From: a virus
Strand: one strand, 5' to 3'
IMG/VR virus record: IMGVR_UViG_3300043539_002351
Location: 1-42,158 of that record
Length of the DNA stretch: 42,158 nucleotides
Shown: positions 22,400 to 30,582 of the stretch, piece after piece
How positions within the stretch are numbered: the first letter of the stretch is position 1
Layout: the number at the start of each line of letters is the position of its first letter
Made by a program: the position numbers and the translations under genes
Notes under the pieces: model-generated
Database searches by the model: none
Seen by the model: the letters and a program-made list of their open reading frames with translations, nothing else
What the model was told of the DNA's origin: nothing

Positions 22400-23005
22400 A
22401 TGGGATGCGATATTCATTTATTTACGGAAATTAAGAAGTCAATCAACTCACAAGATAAGTGGGTGAATGCTGACAATTGGAGATATAATCCTTATTACCA
22501 AGAAGGTAATGATGATGGAGAGAGAATGTTGAACATTGAGTCATTATACAGTGGACGAAACTACGAATTATTTGGGATTCTTGCGGGTGTTAGAGACCGT
22601 AATAATGATACTATTGATGACCCTCGCGGATTACCTGAGGATGTCAGTGAGGTGACTAAGAAAGAGTCTGATAGATGGGATGGAGACGGTCATAGTCACA
22701 GTTGGTTAACTCTTAAAGAGTTAAGAGAATACCAAGGGTTACACCCCGTAGTTAAGAGAGAAGGGTTTATCTCACCTGAGGCAGCGGAGTTACTTGATGA
22801 GGGGATTGAAACGCCTGATACATGGTGTGAGTTTACATCAGTAAGCACTTGGGTTAAACGTGAATGGGAAGAAGGATATGATGTCTTAAAACCTATCATA
22901 GATGAGATGGACAAGAGAGTTCGCGAAGAGTTTTGGGTTTGGGGTGATGAACCAAAACCTGAACTTGATGAGAAGATTAGAATAGTATTTTGGTTTGACA
23001 ATTAA
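22400..23005 (+). CDS. MGCDIH-type conserved phage/bacterial protein
   Basis: 201 residues. MGCDIHLFTEIKK, WRYNPYYQEGN, YSGRNYELFGILAGVRDR, DPRGLPEDVS and HSHSWLTLKELREY are hallmarks of a widespread uncharacterised phage family that starts MGCDIH and contains RNYxLFxxLAxVR. Its biochemical role is unknown; the conserved Cys, Asp and His at the N-terminus hint at a metal or nucleotide site. No promoter of its own is obvious between the terminator and the start, apart from an AT-rich gap. Confidence 0.75.
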   Translation: MGCDIHLFTEIKKSINSQDKWVNADNWRYNPYYQEGNDDGERMLNIESLYSGRNYELFGILAGVRDRNNDTIDDPRGLPEDVSEVTKKESDRWDGDGHSHSWLTLKELREYQGLHPVVKREGFISPEAAELLDEGIETPDTWCEFTSVSTWVKREWEEGYDVLKPIIDEMDKRVREEFWVWGDEPKPELDEKIRIVFWFDN

Positions 23006-23016
23006 AAGATAAGACA

Positions 23017-23205
23017 ATGTTTGAGAATAAGATATTTTGGAAAGACACCTTTGATGGTGAGAAAGCTCAAGGAGGTATCTTCTACAGAGCGGTAGACTTG
23101 AAGAAGTTTATGGAATTGGTGGAGGCCAATGAGAATGGAAACGGTGGGGAGATTGTCGGAATTCGTTTTGACGAAAATAATGTAGAATTTATTGTAAAAA
23201 AATAG
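23017..23205 (+). CDS. hypothetical small protein
   Basis: 62 residues (MFENKIFWKDTFDGEKAQGGIFY), predicted alpha/beta with VGIRFDENNVEFIVKK at the end. It follows the MGCDIH gene by 11 bp and is probably cotranscribed. The next promoter begins directly at its stop. Not recognised. Confidence 0.6.
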   Translation: MFENKIFWKDTFDGEKAQGGIFYRAVDLKKFMELVEANENGNGGEIVGIRFDENNVEFIVKK

Positions 23206-23259
23206 TTGGCAGTATTGTGGGAATTAGTTATCTTTGTATTCACAAAAACAATAAGACAT
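23206..23259 (+). promoter_or_regulatory. sigma-A-type promoter and conserved leader
   Basis: TTGGCA (23206-23211), 17 nt, TATCTTTG (23229-23236), then TATTCACAAAAACAATAAGA before ATG 23260. Confidence 0.82.
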
Positions 23260-24000
23260 ATGACTCCTACAATCTCCACAATCGAAAAAGTACGTAACTA
23301 CCAAGGTCAAAATTCTTTCGTCATCAAGATGAAAGACGCAGTATCAAGATACGGCAGTTTGACTCCAAATCAATTAGCTGCTGTTGAGAAATGTCTTAAC
23401 GCGGTTGCAACCGTTAAAACAGAAGAAATGACTGAAGACATGAAACGCATCGTCGAGTACAAAGGTGAGAACACGTTCGTTAAGGACATCGCATCTAAGT
23501 TCCAAAAGTACGGTACCCTAACTGAGAAACAAAAGTCAGCGGCTTTGGCTCAGATTCAAAAGGAGGAAGATAAAGAGAAAACCATCCGTATGAACTGGCC
23601 TACTCCAGGTGAGACAATCATCATAGGTCGTAACGTTGGTCAACAATTGAAAGAGACCTACGGTTTAGAGTTCAACCCTATGTTGATTGACATTACTCGT
23701 TTGTTGAGTGTTAGCCCAAAGGCGGTTAAGTTCTCAGGTAAAATGACCATCAAACGTGGTAAAATCTGTACCTCTTGTATGAGAGACTTAACAGATGAGT
23801 TCTCAATGTTAACAGGTATGGGTAAGATATGTGCAGGTCACATGAAGGTCCCTTATATCAAAGATGCATCTGAGGCGACTCGTTTCCGTGAGGACTACTT
23901 GAAGAGAGTTGAGGAGATTGGTGAGATGGAGTTTTGGATTCCAAGAAAACAAATCAAAAAGTGGACAGGGATGACTGAAACTATCTTGAGAACCATGTAA
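23260..24000 (+). CDS. early-type protein with duplicated helical motif and Cys site
   Basis: 246 residues from ATG 23260; the longer frame from 23206 would start inside the promoter. Two related segments, FVIKMKDAVSRYGSLTPNQL (about 21-40) and FVKDIASKFQKYGTLTEKQK (about 73-92), show an internal repeat that I have seen in phage proteins of unknown role. Residues about 160-205 contain GKICTSCMRDL and GKICAGHM, a likely zinc site. C-ended codons suggest high expression. It is followed by a terminator, so it is a one-gene unit. A nucleic-acid-binding role is a guess. Confidence 0.65.
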   Translation: MTPTISTIEKVRNYQGQNSFVIKMKDAVSRYGSLTPNQLAAVEKCLNAVATVKTEEMTEDMKRIVEYKGENTFVKDIASKFQKYGTLTEKQKSAALAQIQKEEDKEKTIRMNWPTPGETIIIGRNVGQQLKETYGLEFNPMLIDITRLLSVSPKAVKFSGKMTIKRGKICTSCMRDLTDEFSMLTGMGKICAGHMKVPYIKDASEATRFREDYLKRVEEIGEMEFWIPRKQIKKWTGMTETILRTM

Positions 24001-24009
24001 AATTAATTT

Positions 24010-24039
24010 AACCCACACCATCAAAAGTGTGGGTTTTTT
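24010..24039 (+). terminator. intrinsic terminator
   Basis: AACCCACAC (24010-24018) pairs with GTGTGGGTT (24027-24035) around an 8-nt loop, then T-run. Confidence 0.9.
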
Positions 24040-24083
24040 CTTAGTATAGTGATATATATCTATTAAAAAAGTACATATTTTTA

Positions 24084-24476
24084 ATGGAAAAATTTACACC
24101 TTACCATCAACATTTGCTAGTTAAGTGTTGGGTAACAAACCCTCCTAAGAAAGAGGACTTATTGAATAAATGGTTTACATATTTAGTTGAGACGGTAGGG
24201 ATGAAGGTAGTTGCAGGTCCGACAAGTATTTACGTGTCAGACCCTGGTAATGAAGGACTGACGGGAACAGTAACTCTTGCAACGTCACACGCATCAATCC
24301 ACATTTGGGACAACGCAGAACCACCTATGGTTCAGTTCGACATCTACAGTTGTAAGGAGTTCTCTCTTGAACAGGTAATGAAATGTTTTGACCCATGGGG
24401 ACTTATCAATGCAGAATGGGTAATGATTGACCGAAACGGTGCACCAACAATAACCTCACAAGGAATTTGGAACTAA
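24084..24476 (+). CDS. S-adenosylmethionine decarboxylase-like protein
   Basis: 130 residues, the size of the bacterial class 1B (SpeH/SpeD) proenzymes. LATSHASIHIWDN (65-77) matches the ESHxSIHT core in which the chain cleaves before Ser to form the pyruvoyl cofactor; here Thr replaces the usual Glu before Ser68. His73 and Cys90 (in FDIYSC) occupy the catalytic His and Cys positions. The enzyme makes decarboxylated AdoMet for spermidine synthesis. The Glu-to-Thr change may affect self-processing. Preceded by ATATTTTTAATG, a weak variant of the TATTTAT motif, and followed by a terminator. Confidence 0.75.
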   Translation: MEKFTPYHQHLLVKCWVTNPPKKEDLLNKWFTYLVETVGMKVVAGPTSIYVSDPGNEGLTGTVTLATSHASIHIWDNAEPPMVQFDIYSCKEFSLEQVMKCFDPWGLINAEWVMIDRNGAPTITSQGIWN

Positions 24477-24483
24477 GTTAACA

Positions 24484-24511
24484 AACCTCAACGAAAGTTG
24501 GGGTTTTTTTA
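24484..24511 (+). terminator. GAAA-capped intrinsic terminator
   Basis: AACCTCAAC (24484-24492), GAAA, GTTGGGGTT (24497-24505), then T-run. Confidence 0.9.
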
Positions 24512-24526
24512 TTTCATTTATTTTAT

Positions 24527-24534
24527 TATCTTTG
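24527..24534 (+). promoter_or_regulatory. sigma-A-type -7 element very close to the start codon
   Basis: TATCTTTG at 24527-24534, only 4 nt before ATG 24539, so transcription would start at or near the initiation codon. Confidence 0.65.
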
Positions 24535-24538
24535 CGAT

Positions 24539-24877
24539 ATGGAAAGATTGTCGCAACATATGATGGAAGAAAAAATGATTGACGACGTGTTAAGACATTT
24601 TGATTTTAGAAAATGTCGTAATGCGATGGAATCTCTTAATTGGGAATGGTTTAGTAGAGGTATTCCAACAGTTGAAATGTTAAAAGAATCGGCAATAGAA
24701 AGACTTCGTTCAGCAATGAAGGGAGTAAAAGATAAAGAGAATAGACTTTCTGTGAATGAGAGTTACTTTTGTTCAAGTGGAGGACTTAAAGGGACTGCAT
24801 GGAAGAACCGTTACGGTCATGTGGCGGGGATAAAGTTAGAGTTCGTTCTTACAGAATGGGACTCCGATGGAGATTAA
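24539..24877 (+). CDS. conserved phage protein of unknown function
   Basis: 112 residues. MESLNWEWFSRGIPTVEMLKESAIERL and SVNESYFCSSGGLKGTAWK are recognisable in many uncharacterised phage proteins (pattern xxLNWxWxxxxxPTxxxL, then GGLxxxA). Probably the first gene of the glycosylation operon, 3 bp before the GT2 gene. Leader of only a few bases. Confidence 0.65.
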   Translation: MERLSQHMMEEKMIDDVLRHFDFRKCRNAMESLNWEWFSRGIPTVEMLKESAIERLRSAMKGVKDKENRLSVNESYFCSSGGLKGTAWKNRYGHVAGIKLEFVLTEWDSDGD

Positions 24878-24880
24878 TAT

Positions 24881-26128
24881 ATGAAAACAAAAAAACCAAG
24901 TGCGATTGTCTACGGACTTGAAGTCAAAGGGGAATTAATATTAACTTCAGATGTTTATTTTGAAGAAAATTTACATGATGAAGTTGTTATCTATAGTTTA
25001 CCTTATAAAGATTCTGTTATTGAAGACTACACCAAATACACTCCTGACTTAATAATATCGATTGATGAGGTAATTAATATCCCTCACACTCAATTATCTC
25101 GTAAACATAAACACCTTGACGAAATGCCAGGGTACAATGTATTGGCAAACATCGTTGTTTGTCAAACAGTATTTAAGTCGTGCGAAGTCATTAGACCAAG
25201 ATTTTCAATATTCACACCAACGTATCAAACAGGTGAAAGGATTAAAAGAACTTATGAAGGGTTAAAGAACCAAGTATTAACTAATTGGGAATGGGTTGTT
25301 GTTGACGATTCTCCTGATGACGATACTTGGAACATACTTCAAGAAATCGCTTCTACAGATTATCGAGTAAAGTTAAATCGAATTTACCCACTTACAGGTG
25401 GTAATATTGGTTTAGCAAAACACAGAGCGGCGATGTTATGTGAGGGTGATTGGTTAGTGGAGTTAGACCACGACGACTATCTTACAAGTGAATGTCTCAG
25501 TACTTCAAACGATGCTATTCTAACATACCCTGACGCCAAATTTCTATATACAAATTGCTCCGAGATGTACGATGACGGAGAGATGAAGCACTATGACCAT
25601 AATTGGGATGGTGATTGGTATGCGAGACATGATAATTTCTTTGATTTTGGATATGCTGGACATACATGGGTTACCGTAGATGATAAAGAAGTGTTGGCTC
25701 ATCACTACCCTGATGTTAATCCATTAACTATCAGATACAACATATCAATGCCGAATCACGCAAGGATGTGGGAGAGAAAACTATACTATGAAATCGGTGG
25801 ACATAACAAAACTATGCCTGTTGCGGATGACTTAGAAATTATTATTAGGTCTTTTTTGAAAACACGGATGATTCATGTGAAAAAAGTGTTATACTTCCAA
25901 TATAACAACAGAAATAGTACTGTTGATAATAATGCAAACGATATAAACCGAAGAGCCCGATTAATTCGTGATTACTACGATACGGCAATTCATAATCGAA
26001 TACTTGAACTTGGTTTCCATGATTGGAATTGGAGTGACGAAGATGGTCACTCACAGAAATTCCAAAACAGATGTCCAATTAGAAAGTTTTACGAAGATGA
26101 ACAAGTAATGAATTACATTTATGAATAA
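24881..26128 (+). CDS. GT2 family glycosyltransferase with N-terminal extension
   Basis: 415 residues. An N-terminal part of about 105 residues is not recognised. RFSIFTPTYQTGERIKRTYEGL, WEWVVVDDSPDDDTW and GDWLVELDHDDYL (DHDD as the DxD motif) are the GT2 signatures; a later ADDLEIIIR resembles the catalytic-base (ED) region. The C-terminal part has NNRNSTVDNN. The enzyme should transfer a sugar from a nucleotide donor. It overlaps the next glycosyltransferase by 8 bp. Confidence 0.85.
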   Translation: MKTKKPSAIVYGLEVKGELILTSDVYFEENLHDEVVIYSLPYKDSVIEDYTKYTPDLIISIDEVINIPHTQLSRKHKHLDEMPGYNVLANIVVCQTVFKSCEVIRPRFSIFTPTYQTGERIKRTYEGLKNQVLTNWEWVVVDDSPDDDTWNILQEIASTDYRVKLNRIYPLTGGNIGLAKHRAAMLCEGDWLVELDHDDYLTSECLSTSNDAILTYPDAKFLYTNCSEMYDDGEMKHYDHNWDGDWYARHDNFFDFGYAGHTWVTVDDKEVLAHHYPDVNPLTIRYNISMPNHARMWERKLYYEIGGHNKTMPVADDLEIIIRSFLKTRMIHVKKVLYFQYNNRNSTVDNNANDINRRARLIRDYYDTAIHNRILELGFHDWNWSDEDGHSQKFQNRCPIRKFYEDEQVMNYIYE

Positions 26129-27272
26129 GAAAACAAAGATTTGTTTAAACGCAATGGTTGGTAACGAAGCTCCAACCATATTAAGAATGTTGGAGTCAGT
26201 TGCTCCACACATCGACTATTACGTCATTCAATGTAATGGAAAAGAAGATAATACCCAAGAAATTATCGATAACTTCTTTAAGGAGAAAAACATCCCTGGA
26301 TACACTTACCAAACAGATTGGAATTTCCCTGGGTTTAATAGAGACCATACACTTCAGGAATGTTTGAAGGCTGAACATGGATGTGATTGGATTCTTAGAA
26401 TGGATGCGGATGAAAGACTACAGGTTGATGAAAACTTTGATTGGTCTATTCTTGACGATACATCGGTTGACAGTTATAACATTACTGCCGAGGCGGGAGA
26501 TACAAGATATTTCAGAACTTGGTTTTGGAATACAAAATTACCATGGTTCTTCCAACACGATAAGAGACACGAAACAATTCACTTACCTGAGATTGGTGAA
26601 AACTTCCAAAGACTTGATATGCCATACGGGTTCAGACACTTAGTTGGACAGGATGGTGAAACTTGGAATGTACCGAGAAAATTCTTGAAAGATGCTCTTG
26701 AGTTAGAGATTGATAAAGTTGTTGGTAATACAGTATTGGAAGACCATTACCACTTATGGTACTTGGCTAAAAGTTATGCAGACTCTTACGGTAGTCCTCA
26801 CGAATTACCTTTTGGTAAAAAACATTCTGACGAATATGCTAGAAGGTCTATTTGGTATTTTGAAAGATTCTTTGAAGTTTCTCATAAATGGTATGGTGAA
26901 GGACAACCAACACGTGAAGACGAGATGGGGTATTACGCATTAATTATGATGGGACATGCCTATTATTTCATAGGTGACATCGCAAAATCTCACGAGTGTT
27001 TTAAAGATGCAGAACTGTTCTGTACAAGTAGAAACGAGCATTTAATGTACTTAGCATCTTATTTGGAAAAACAAGGAAGATATGAAGAAATATTACCACT
27101 CATTAGTGAGATGGTTAAAAAACCAAATCCATTCCCAAATAGAACATTCTTAATTGAGAATAGATGTTATTTAGACTCAAGTAATTTTTTAAATGAATAC
27201 CAAGAAATGATTGAGAGAAAACTTAACGAACCTACTATGGATTTAACGAGTGTAAATTTTGAGTTTGAATGA
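26121..27272 (+). CDS. GT2 family glycosyltransferase with C-terminal helical repeat region
   Basis: 383 residues. KICLNAMVGNEAPTILRMLESV and WILRMDADERL (DADE as the DxD) mark the SunS/TagD-like GT2 subgroup that starts with an (M)VxNE motif. Residues about 260-340 (YALIMMGHAYYFIGDIAKSHECF, then a second YLASYLEKQGRYEEIL) look like two or three TPR units, as in protein- or peptide-glycosylating members. Overlaps glf by 4 bp (ATGA). Confidence 0.82.
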   Translation: MNKKTKICLNAMVGNEAPTILRMLESVAPHIDYYVIQCNGKEDNTQEIIDNFFKEKNIPGYTYQTDWNFPGFNRDHTLQECLKAEHGCDWILRMDADERLQVDENFDWSILDDTSVDSYNITAEAGDTRYFRTWFWNTKLPWFFQHDKRHETIHLPEIGENFQRLDMPYGFRHLVGQDGETWNVPRKFLKDALELEIDKVVGNTVLEDHYHLWYLAKSYADSYGSPHELPFGKKHSDEYARRSIWYFERFFEVSHKWYGEGQPTREDEMGYYALIMMGHAYYFIGDIAKSHECFKDAELFCTSRNEHLMYLASYLEKQGRYEEILPLISEMVKKPNPFPNRTFLIENRCYLDSSNFLNEYQEMIERKLNEPTMDLTSVNFEFE

Positions 27273-28375
27273 TACTAATGAAGAAACCTAAGTATGATTA
27301 TTTAATAGTCGGAGCTGGGGTCTTCGGGTCTGTCTGTGCTCATGAACTTACTAAGAAAGGTAATAAGTGCTTGGTAATAGACAAACGAGATGTTATTGGT
27401 GGGAATTGTTATACTGAGAACGTAAATGGAATTCATGTCCACAAATACGGAGCTCACATATTCCACACCAATGACAAACATCTTTGGGATTATGTTAATC
27501 AGTTTGCTGAGTTTAGACAATACACACACAACGTGATTGCAAACTACAAAGGACAGATGTTTACTCTCCCATTTAATATGTGGACATTCAATCAACTATG
27601 GGGATGTACCACCGAAGATGAGGCCAAACATATTTTGGAGAGCCAAACATATTCGGGCGAAGTCACAAACCTTGAGGAACAAGCGAAGTCCATGGTTGGC
27701 GATGATGTTTATAATAAACTGATTAAAGGTTATACCGAGAAACAGTGGGGTAAACTATGTTCAGAGTTACCACCATCAATCATCAAAAGGTTACCTGTTC
27801 GATTTACGTGGGATAGTAACTACTTTAACGACAAATACACAGGAATGCCAATAGGTGGTTATACTCAAATATTCGAAAGAATGTTAGAAGGTTCCGAGGT
27901 TAGGTTAGGGGTCGATTATTTCAAAGAACGAGAGTATTTGGACTCATTGGCAGACAAAATTATATACACAGGGCCTATCGATAAATTCTTCGATTACAGG
28001 TTCGGTAAGTTAGACTATAGAAGTCTTACTTGGGATACAAAGATACTTGATTCTAATAACTTCCAAGGAGTTCCTGTGGTAAATTATACAGACGAAGATG
28101 TTCCTTATACAAGAATACTTGAACACAAATGGTTTGACCCTCACAATCAAAAAGGAACTGTAATTAGTTATGAATACCCTGCGGATTATAATGGTGAGAA
28201 TGAACCGTATTATCCTATTAGAGACGACAAAAACACCAAGACCTACGAGATGTACCACGAACTAACAAAGTCTCTTAAATCATACTATTTTGGGGGTAGA
28301 TTAGCAACCTATGTTTACTACGATATGCATCAGGTGATTGCTCAGGCACTAAAAATGTTGAAGGAAATAAATTAG
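27269..28375 (+). CDS. glf: UDP-galactopyranose mutase
   Basis: 368 residues, the normal length for the family. The FAD-binding GAGVFGSV (15-22), an E/D-bearing VIDKRDVIGGNCYTE, HKYGAHIFHTND, TLPFNMWTFNQLW, YTEKQWG and GGRLATYVYYDMHQ are hallmark sequences. The enzyme interconverts UDP-galactopyranose and UDP-galactofuranose using reduced FAD in the cytoplasm. With two GT2 genes directly upstream and overlapping, it should feed galactofuranose into a glycan. The start at 27269 (overlapping the upstream stop) or 27278 are both possible. Confidence 0.95.
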   Translation: MILMKKPKYDYLIVGAGVFGSVCAHELTKKGNKCLVIDKRDVIGGNCYTENVNGIHVHKYGAHIFHTNDKHLWDYVNQFAEFRQYTHNVIANYKGQMFTLPFNMWTFNQLWGCTTEDEAKHILESQTYSGEVTNLEEQAKSMVGDDVYNKLIKGYTEKQWGKLCSELPPSIIKRLPVRFTWDSNYFNDKYTGMPIGGYTQIFERMLEGSEVRLGVDYFKEREYLDSLADKIIYTGPIDKFFDYRFGKLDYRSLTWDTKILDSNNFQGVPVVNYTDEDVPYTRILEHKWFDPHNQKGTVISYEYPADYNGENEPYYPIRDDKNTKTYEMYHELTKSLKSYYFGGRLATYVYYDMHQVIAQALKMLKEIN

Positions 28376-28392
28376 AAACATTTTTACGCTGA

Positions 28393-28399
28393 TATTTAT
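28393..28399 (+). promoter_or_regulatory. TATTTAT late-promoter-like motif
   Basis: TATTTATTCGTAATG: the motif ends 5 nt before ATG 28405, separating this gene from glf. Confidence 0.65.
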
Positions 28400-28404
28400 T
28401 CGTA

Positions 28405-29397
28405 ATGAAAGTATGTTTAAAAAAATCGGGAGAGTTTCCACAGAAGAATGAAATCCTTGTTATCAAGAAGTTTCTTCAATTTTTACAATCCCAATTACCA
28501 TTAAATCAAGAAGTTCGTATTACGTTTACCGATTCCCGTGAGATTCCAATGACCACAGGTGTTAGAATGCCTGATAACGAAATTGTTGTATTAGCCAAAG
28601 GAAGATTATTAATTGATATCCTAAGAACCATATCGCATGAATGGGCTCACGAATTCCAATATCAAAAGATGGGAGTTGGAGATGATGTTAAGATTCAAGA
28701 CATTGGAGGACCTGAAGAAAATATGTGTAATATATTATCAGGGATATTCATCAAGAAGTTTGAAAAAAAATATCCTGAACTTAGTAGTGTCAATTACGGT
28801 GAGACAGTTAACGAAGAAATTATCTCAGAGATATCTCCTAAGTCGTCAGGTGTTAATGATTTTTTAGAGTTCATGAAACACAACCCTGAATACCTAAACC
28901 CAATGGGTTTCAGGAACTACAATAGATTAGAGGATTATATTTACACAGGTACTTATGATGAATTCTCAGAATTATTAGATGAGTTAGATGAACTAGTTAA
29001 GAAGAAGAGTGAATATATTGAAGGGGAAATGGATGAGATTCAAAGAGCCGTTCAAGACTTAAGTAGAGACGGTGACCTTGAAACAACTGTTAAAGATGTA
29101 ACCAACGCATTTAATAAGGCTAAAGAAGTTAGTTTTACTCCAGACCTTTGGTCAAAACTTGAGAATACTGAATCTACAGAAATTAAAAAGGGGGAATGGA
29201 AAAAGGCTGAAGAAGTTGCTAAAAAATATGACAAAACTCCACCTTCTGTATTAAAGAAATCCTTACTTAAAGGAGACTATGGTCGTCCTATGATATTGAA
29301 GTTTGGTGATAGATACCATTTGGTTGCTGGTAACACAAGACTTTGTACTGCGGCAGCAATGGGGATGACTCCTAAAGTATTAATTGCTGAGGTTTAA
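28405..29397 (+). CDS. metallopeptidase-like protein with C-terminal ParB-like domain
   Basis: 330 residues. HEWAH at 78-82 is an HExxH zinc motif preceded by LLIDILRTIS. A charged middle region follows. The last 75 residues (SVLKKSLLKGDYGRPMILKF, HLVAGNTRLCTAAAMGM, KVLIAEV) match the ParB/Srx-like fold, with GNTR in place of the usual GxHR. A protease joined to a ParB-like domain is unusual; ParB-like domains act as nucleases, NTPases or kinases. TATTTAT promoter motif and late-type context suggest a virion or assembly role. Both domains are seen as motifs only. Confidence 0.65.
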   Translation: MKVCLKKSGEFPQKNEILVIKKFLQFLQSQLPLNQEVRITFTDSREIPMTTGVRMPDNEIVVLAKGRLLIDILRTISHEWAHEFQYQKMGVGDDVKIQDIGGPEENMCNILSGIFIKKFEKKYPELSSVNYGETVNEEIISEISPKSSGVNDFLEFMKHNPEYLNPMGFRNYNRLEDYIYTGTYDEFSELLDELDELVKKKSEYIEGEMDEIQRAVQDLSRDGDLETTVKDVTNAFNKAKEVSFTPDLWSKLENTESTEIKKGEWKKAEEVAKKYDKTPPSVLKKSLLKGDYGRPMILKFGDRYHLVAGNTRLCTAAAMGMTPKVLIAEV

Positions 29398-29708
29398 CAA
29401 CTACTCTTAACTCTGTGGATTGCGACGCCCACACCGAACATGTTGTAGATACTTTCCCATGTTGAATCAACTAGTTCATCTGAATCATCTTGAGTGTGAG
29501 GTTCGTTTTGGTTCACCCAAATTCTAATCATATAATCACCCGATTTCTCAAGTCTATACACTATTGATTTACAAATAAGATTTGTCTCAGGTACAACAAC
29601 GTTATCCAAATATTTTTGGATTAACTTAATCATAGAACCATCCTCAAACGAAGTTTCCGATTCAACGATTCTATTAAATTGTTTTTCTGTTACAAGATAC
29701 GATTTCAT
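29394..29708 (-). CDS. tagged small protein (LVTEKQF)
   Basis: 104 residues. The first 15 residues MKSYLVTEKQFNRIVE are the shared N-terminal tag. The rest is a small beta-rich protein (SGDYMIRIWVNQNEPHTQDDS) that resembles nothing I know. Its end overlaps the ParB-like gene by 4 bp, convergent. TATTTAT motif 4 nt before the ATG. Confidence 0.65.
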   Translation of the reverse strand: MKSYLVTEKQFNRIVESETSFEDGSMIKLIQKYLDNVVVPETNLICKSIVYRLEKSGDYMIRIWVNQNEPHTQDDSDELVDSTWESIYNMFGVGVAIHRVKSSC

Positions 29709-29712
29709 ACTA

Positions 29713-29719
29713 ATAAATA
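29713..29719 (-). promoter_or_regulatory. TATTTAT late-promoter-like motif
   Basis: TATTTATTAGTATG on the minus strand; the motif ends 4 nt before ATG 29708. Confidence 0.65.
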
Positions 29720-29722
29720 TAA

Positions 29723-30001
29723 CTAATATACTTTAACCCTACATTCTTCATCTTCTAAAACAATTTTACTAATTTCTTCGTCTCTCATCATTATTCTTGA
29801 TAAAATGGTACCATTATCACTTAAGATACTTACAATCCAAAGACCAAGTCTATGTTCAGATATTTCAATTAATTCGCCTGAATACATTCCAAATTCCATA
29901 ATGCGTAATCGGACGCAACTTTCACAGTTCTCACATTGTTCTGGTTGAGGTACATCTTTTATTCTAAAAGTTTTACCAATTAAAGAATCATCAATTAACA
30001 T
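29723..30001 (-). CDS. small Cys-containing protein
   Basis: 92 residues. PEQCENCESCVRLRIMEFG near residue 17 gives a CxxCxxC cluster; the rest (GELIEISEHRLGLWIVSILS) is beta-rich and may be a small barrel similar to ferrous-iron transport FeoA/SH3-type folds (a weak guess). It is divergent from 30033 and shares an overlapping palindromic TATTTAT region, with the motif 15 nt before its ATG. Confidence 0.55.
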   Translation of the reverse strand: MLIDDSLIGKTFRIKDVPQPEQCENCESCVRLRIMEFGMYSGELIEISEHRLGLWIVSILSDNGTILSRIMMRDEEISKIVLEDEECRVKVY

Positions 30002-30015
30002 TGTAATGGTTTTTT

Positions 30016-30027
30016 ATAAATATTTAT
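30016..30027. promoter_or_regulatory. overlapping divergent TATTTAT motifs
   Basis: ATAAATATTTAT: the minus-strand motif (30022-30016) faces the 30001 gene, the plus-strand one (30021-30027) ends 5 nt before ATG 30033. A compact bidirectional promoter-like site. Confidence 0.6.
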
Positions 30028-30032
30028 TAATT

Positions 30033-30215
30033 ATGAGTAAAGAAAATAGAATAGATGGAATATATATTCCATTAAAGATTGGCGATATCATTTATACAGG
30101 GAGATTTAAGAATAAAAAAACAACTGTAAAAACTATCGGTAAAGATGAATACGGTATGCCAACTATTAATGGTAAACGTGTTGCAACTTTTAGAATTATT
30201 CCGAAAGAGAAGTAA
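30033..30215 (+). CDS. small SH3-like hypothetical protein
   Basis: 60 residues from ATG 30033 (MSKENRIDGIYIPLKIGDII); the upstream ATG at 30006 is before the motif. Predicted all-beta (IGDIIYTGRFKNKKTTVKTIG, then ATFRIIPKEK), typical of a small SH3-like barrel. It overlaps the convergent 30196-30558 gene by 20 bp. Function unknown. Confidence 0.6.
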   Translation: MSKENRIDGIYIPLKIGDIIYTGRFKNKKTTVKTIGKDEYGMPTINGKRVATFRIIPKEK

Positions 30216-30558
30216 GTTGATTTAGTATTGTTTGTTCGTTTATCTCGGGGAAGAATAATAACCTTAACTCATCACCCTTCCAATCAGTAAATACTGATTT
30301 AAGGAAAGTTGAGGTTAATAACTTCATTCTCTGATTCACCTTTTCTTCAATACGATAGTCCATTAGTTCACAGAAGTGAGTCGGACTAACATACATACAA
30401 ATGTCAAGAATTTTAAATTCTCGGTACCCTAAGATTTTACATTTCATTCTATTTGGAGTTATGTCACTTGGTGGACCCGCATCTGAGACCTCAAGAACAA
30501 AAGGAAAATGTTCTTTGAAATACTTATTCACTATTTTTAATTCGGGGGAGATATCCAT
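30196..30558 (-). CDS. hypothetical protein
   Basis: 120 residues from ATG 30558 (MDISPELKIVNKYFKEHFPF); a host-like TATATTTG (30572-30565) lies 6 nt upstream of the start, so the start at 30576 is rejected. No family recognised. The N-terminal phrase VNKYFKEHFPF recurs, changed, at the C-terminus of the 31873-32814 product (ERYFKEKFPDKFF), suggesting related modules. Confidence 0.6.
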   Translation of the reverse strand: MDISPELKIVNKYFKEHFPFVLEVSDAGPPSDITPNRMKCKILGYREFKILDICMYVSPTHFCELMDYRIEEKVNQRMKLLTSTFLKSVFTDWKGDELRLLFFPEINEQTILNQLTSLSE

Positions 30559-30582
30559 ACAAGACAAATATAACAAAAAGGT

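Noticed and set aside
23206-23259. Upstream ATG extending the 23260 protein
   Set aside because: The extension covers the promoter and leader; the added residues are not conserved-looking.
24050-24083. ATATTTTTAATG before the AdoMet-decarboxylase-like gene as a member of the TATTTAT class
   Set aside because: Two mismatches and different spacing; mentioned only as a weak variant.
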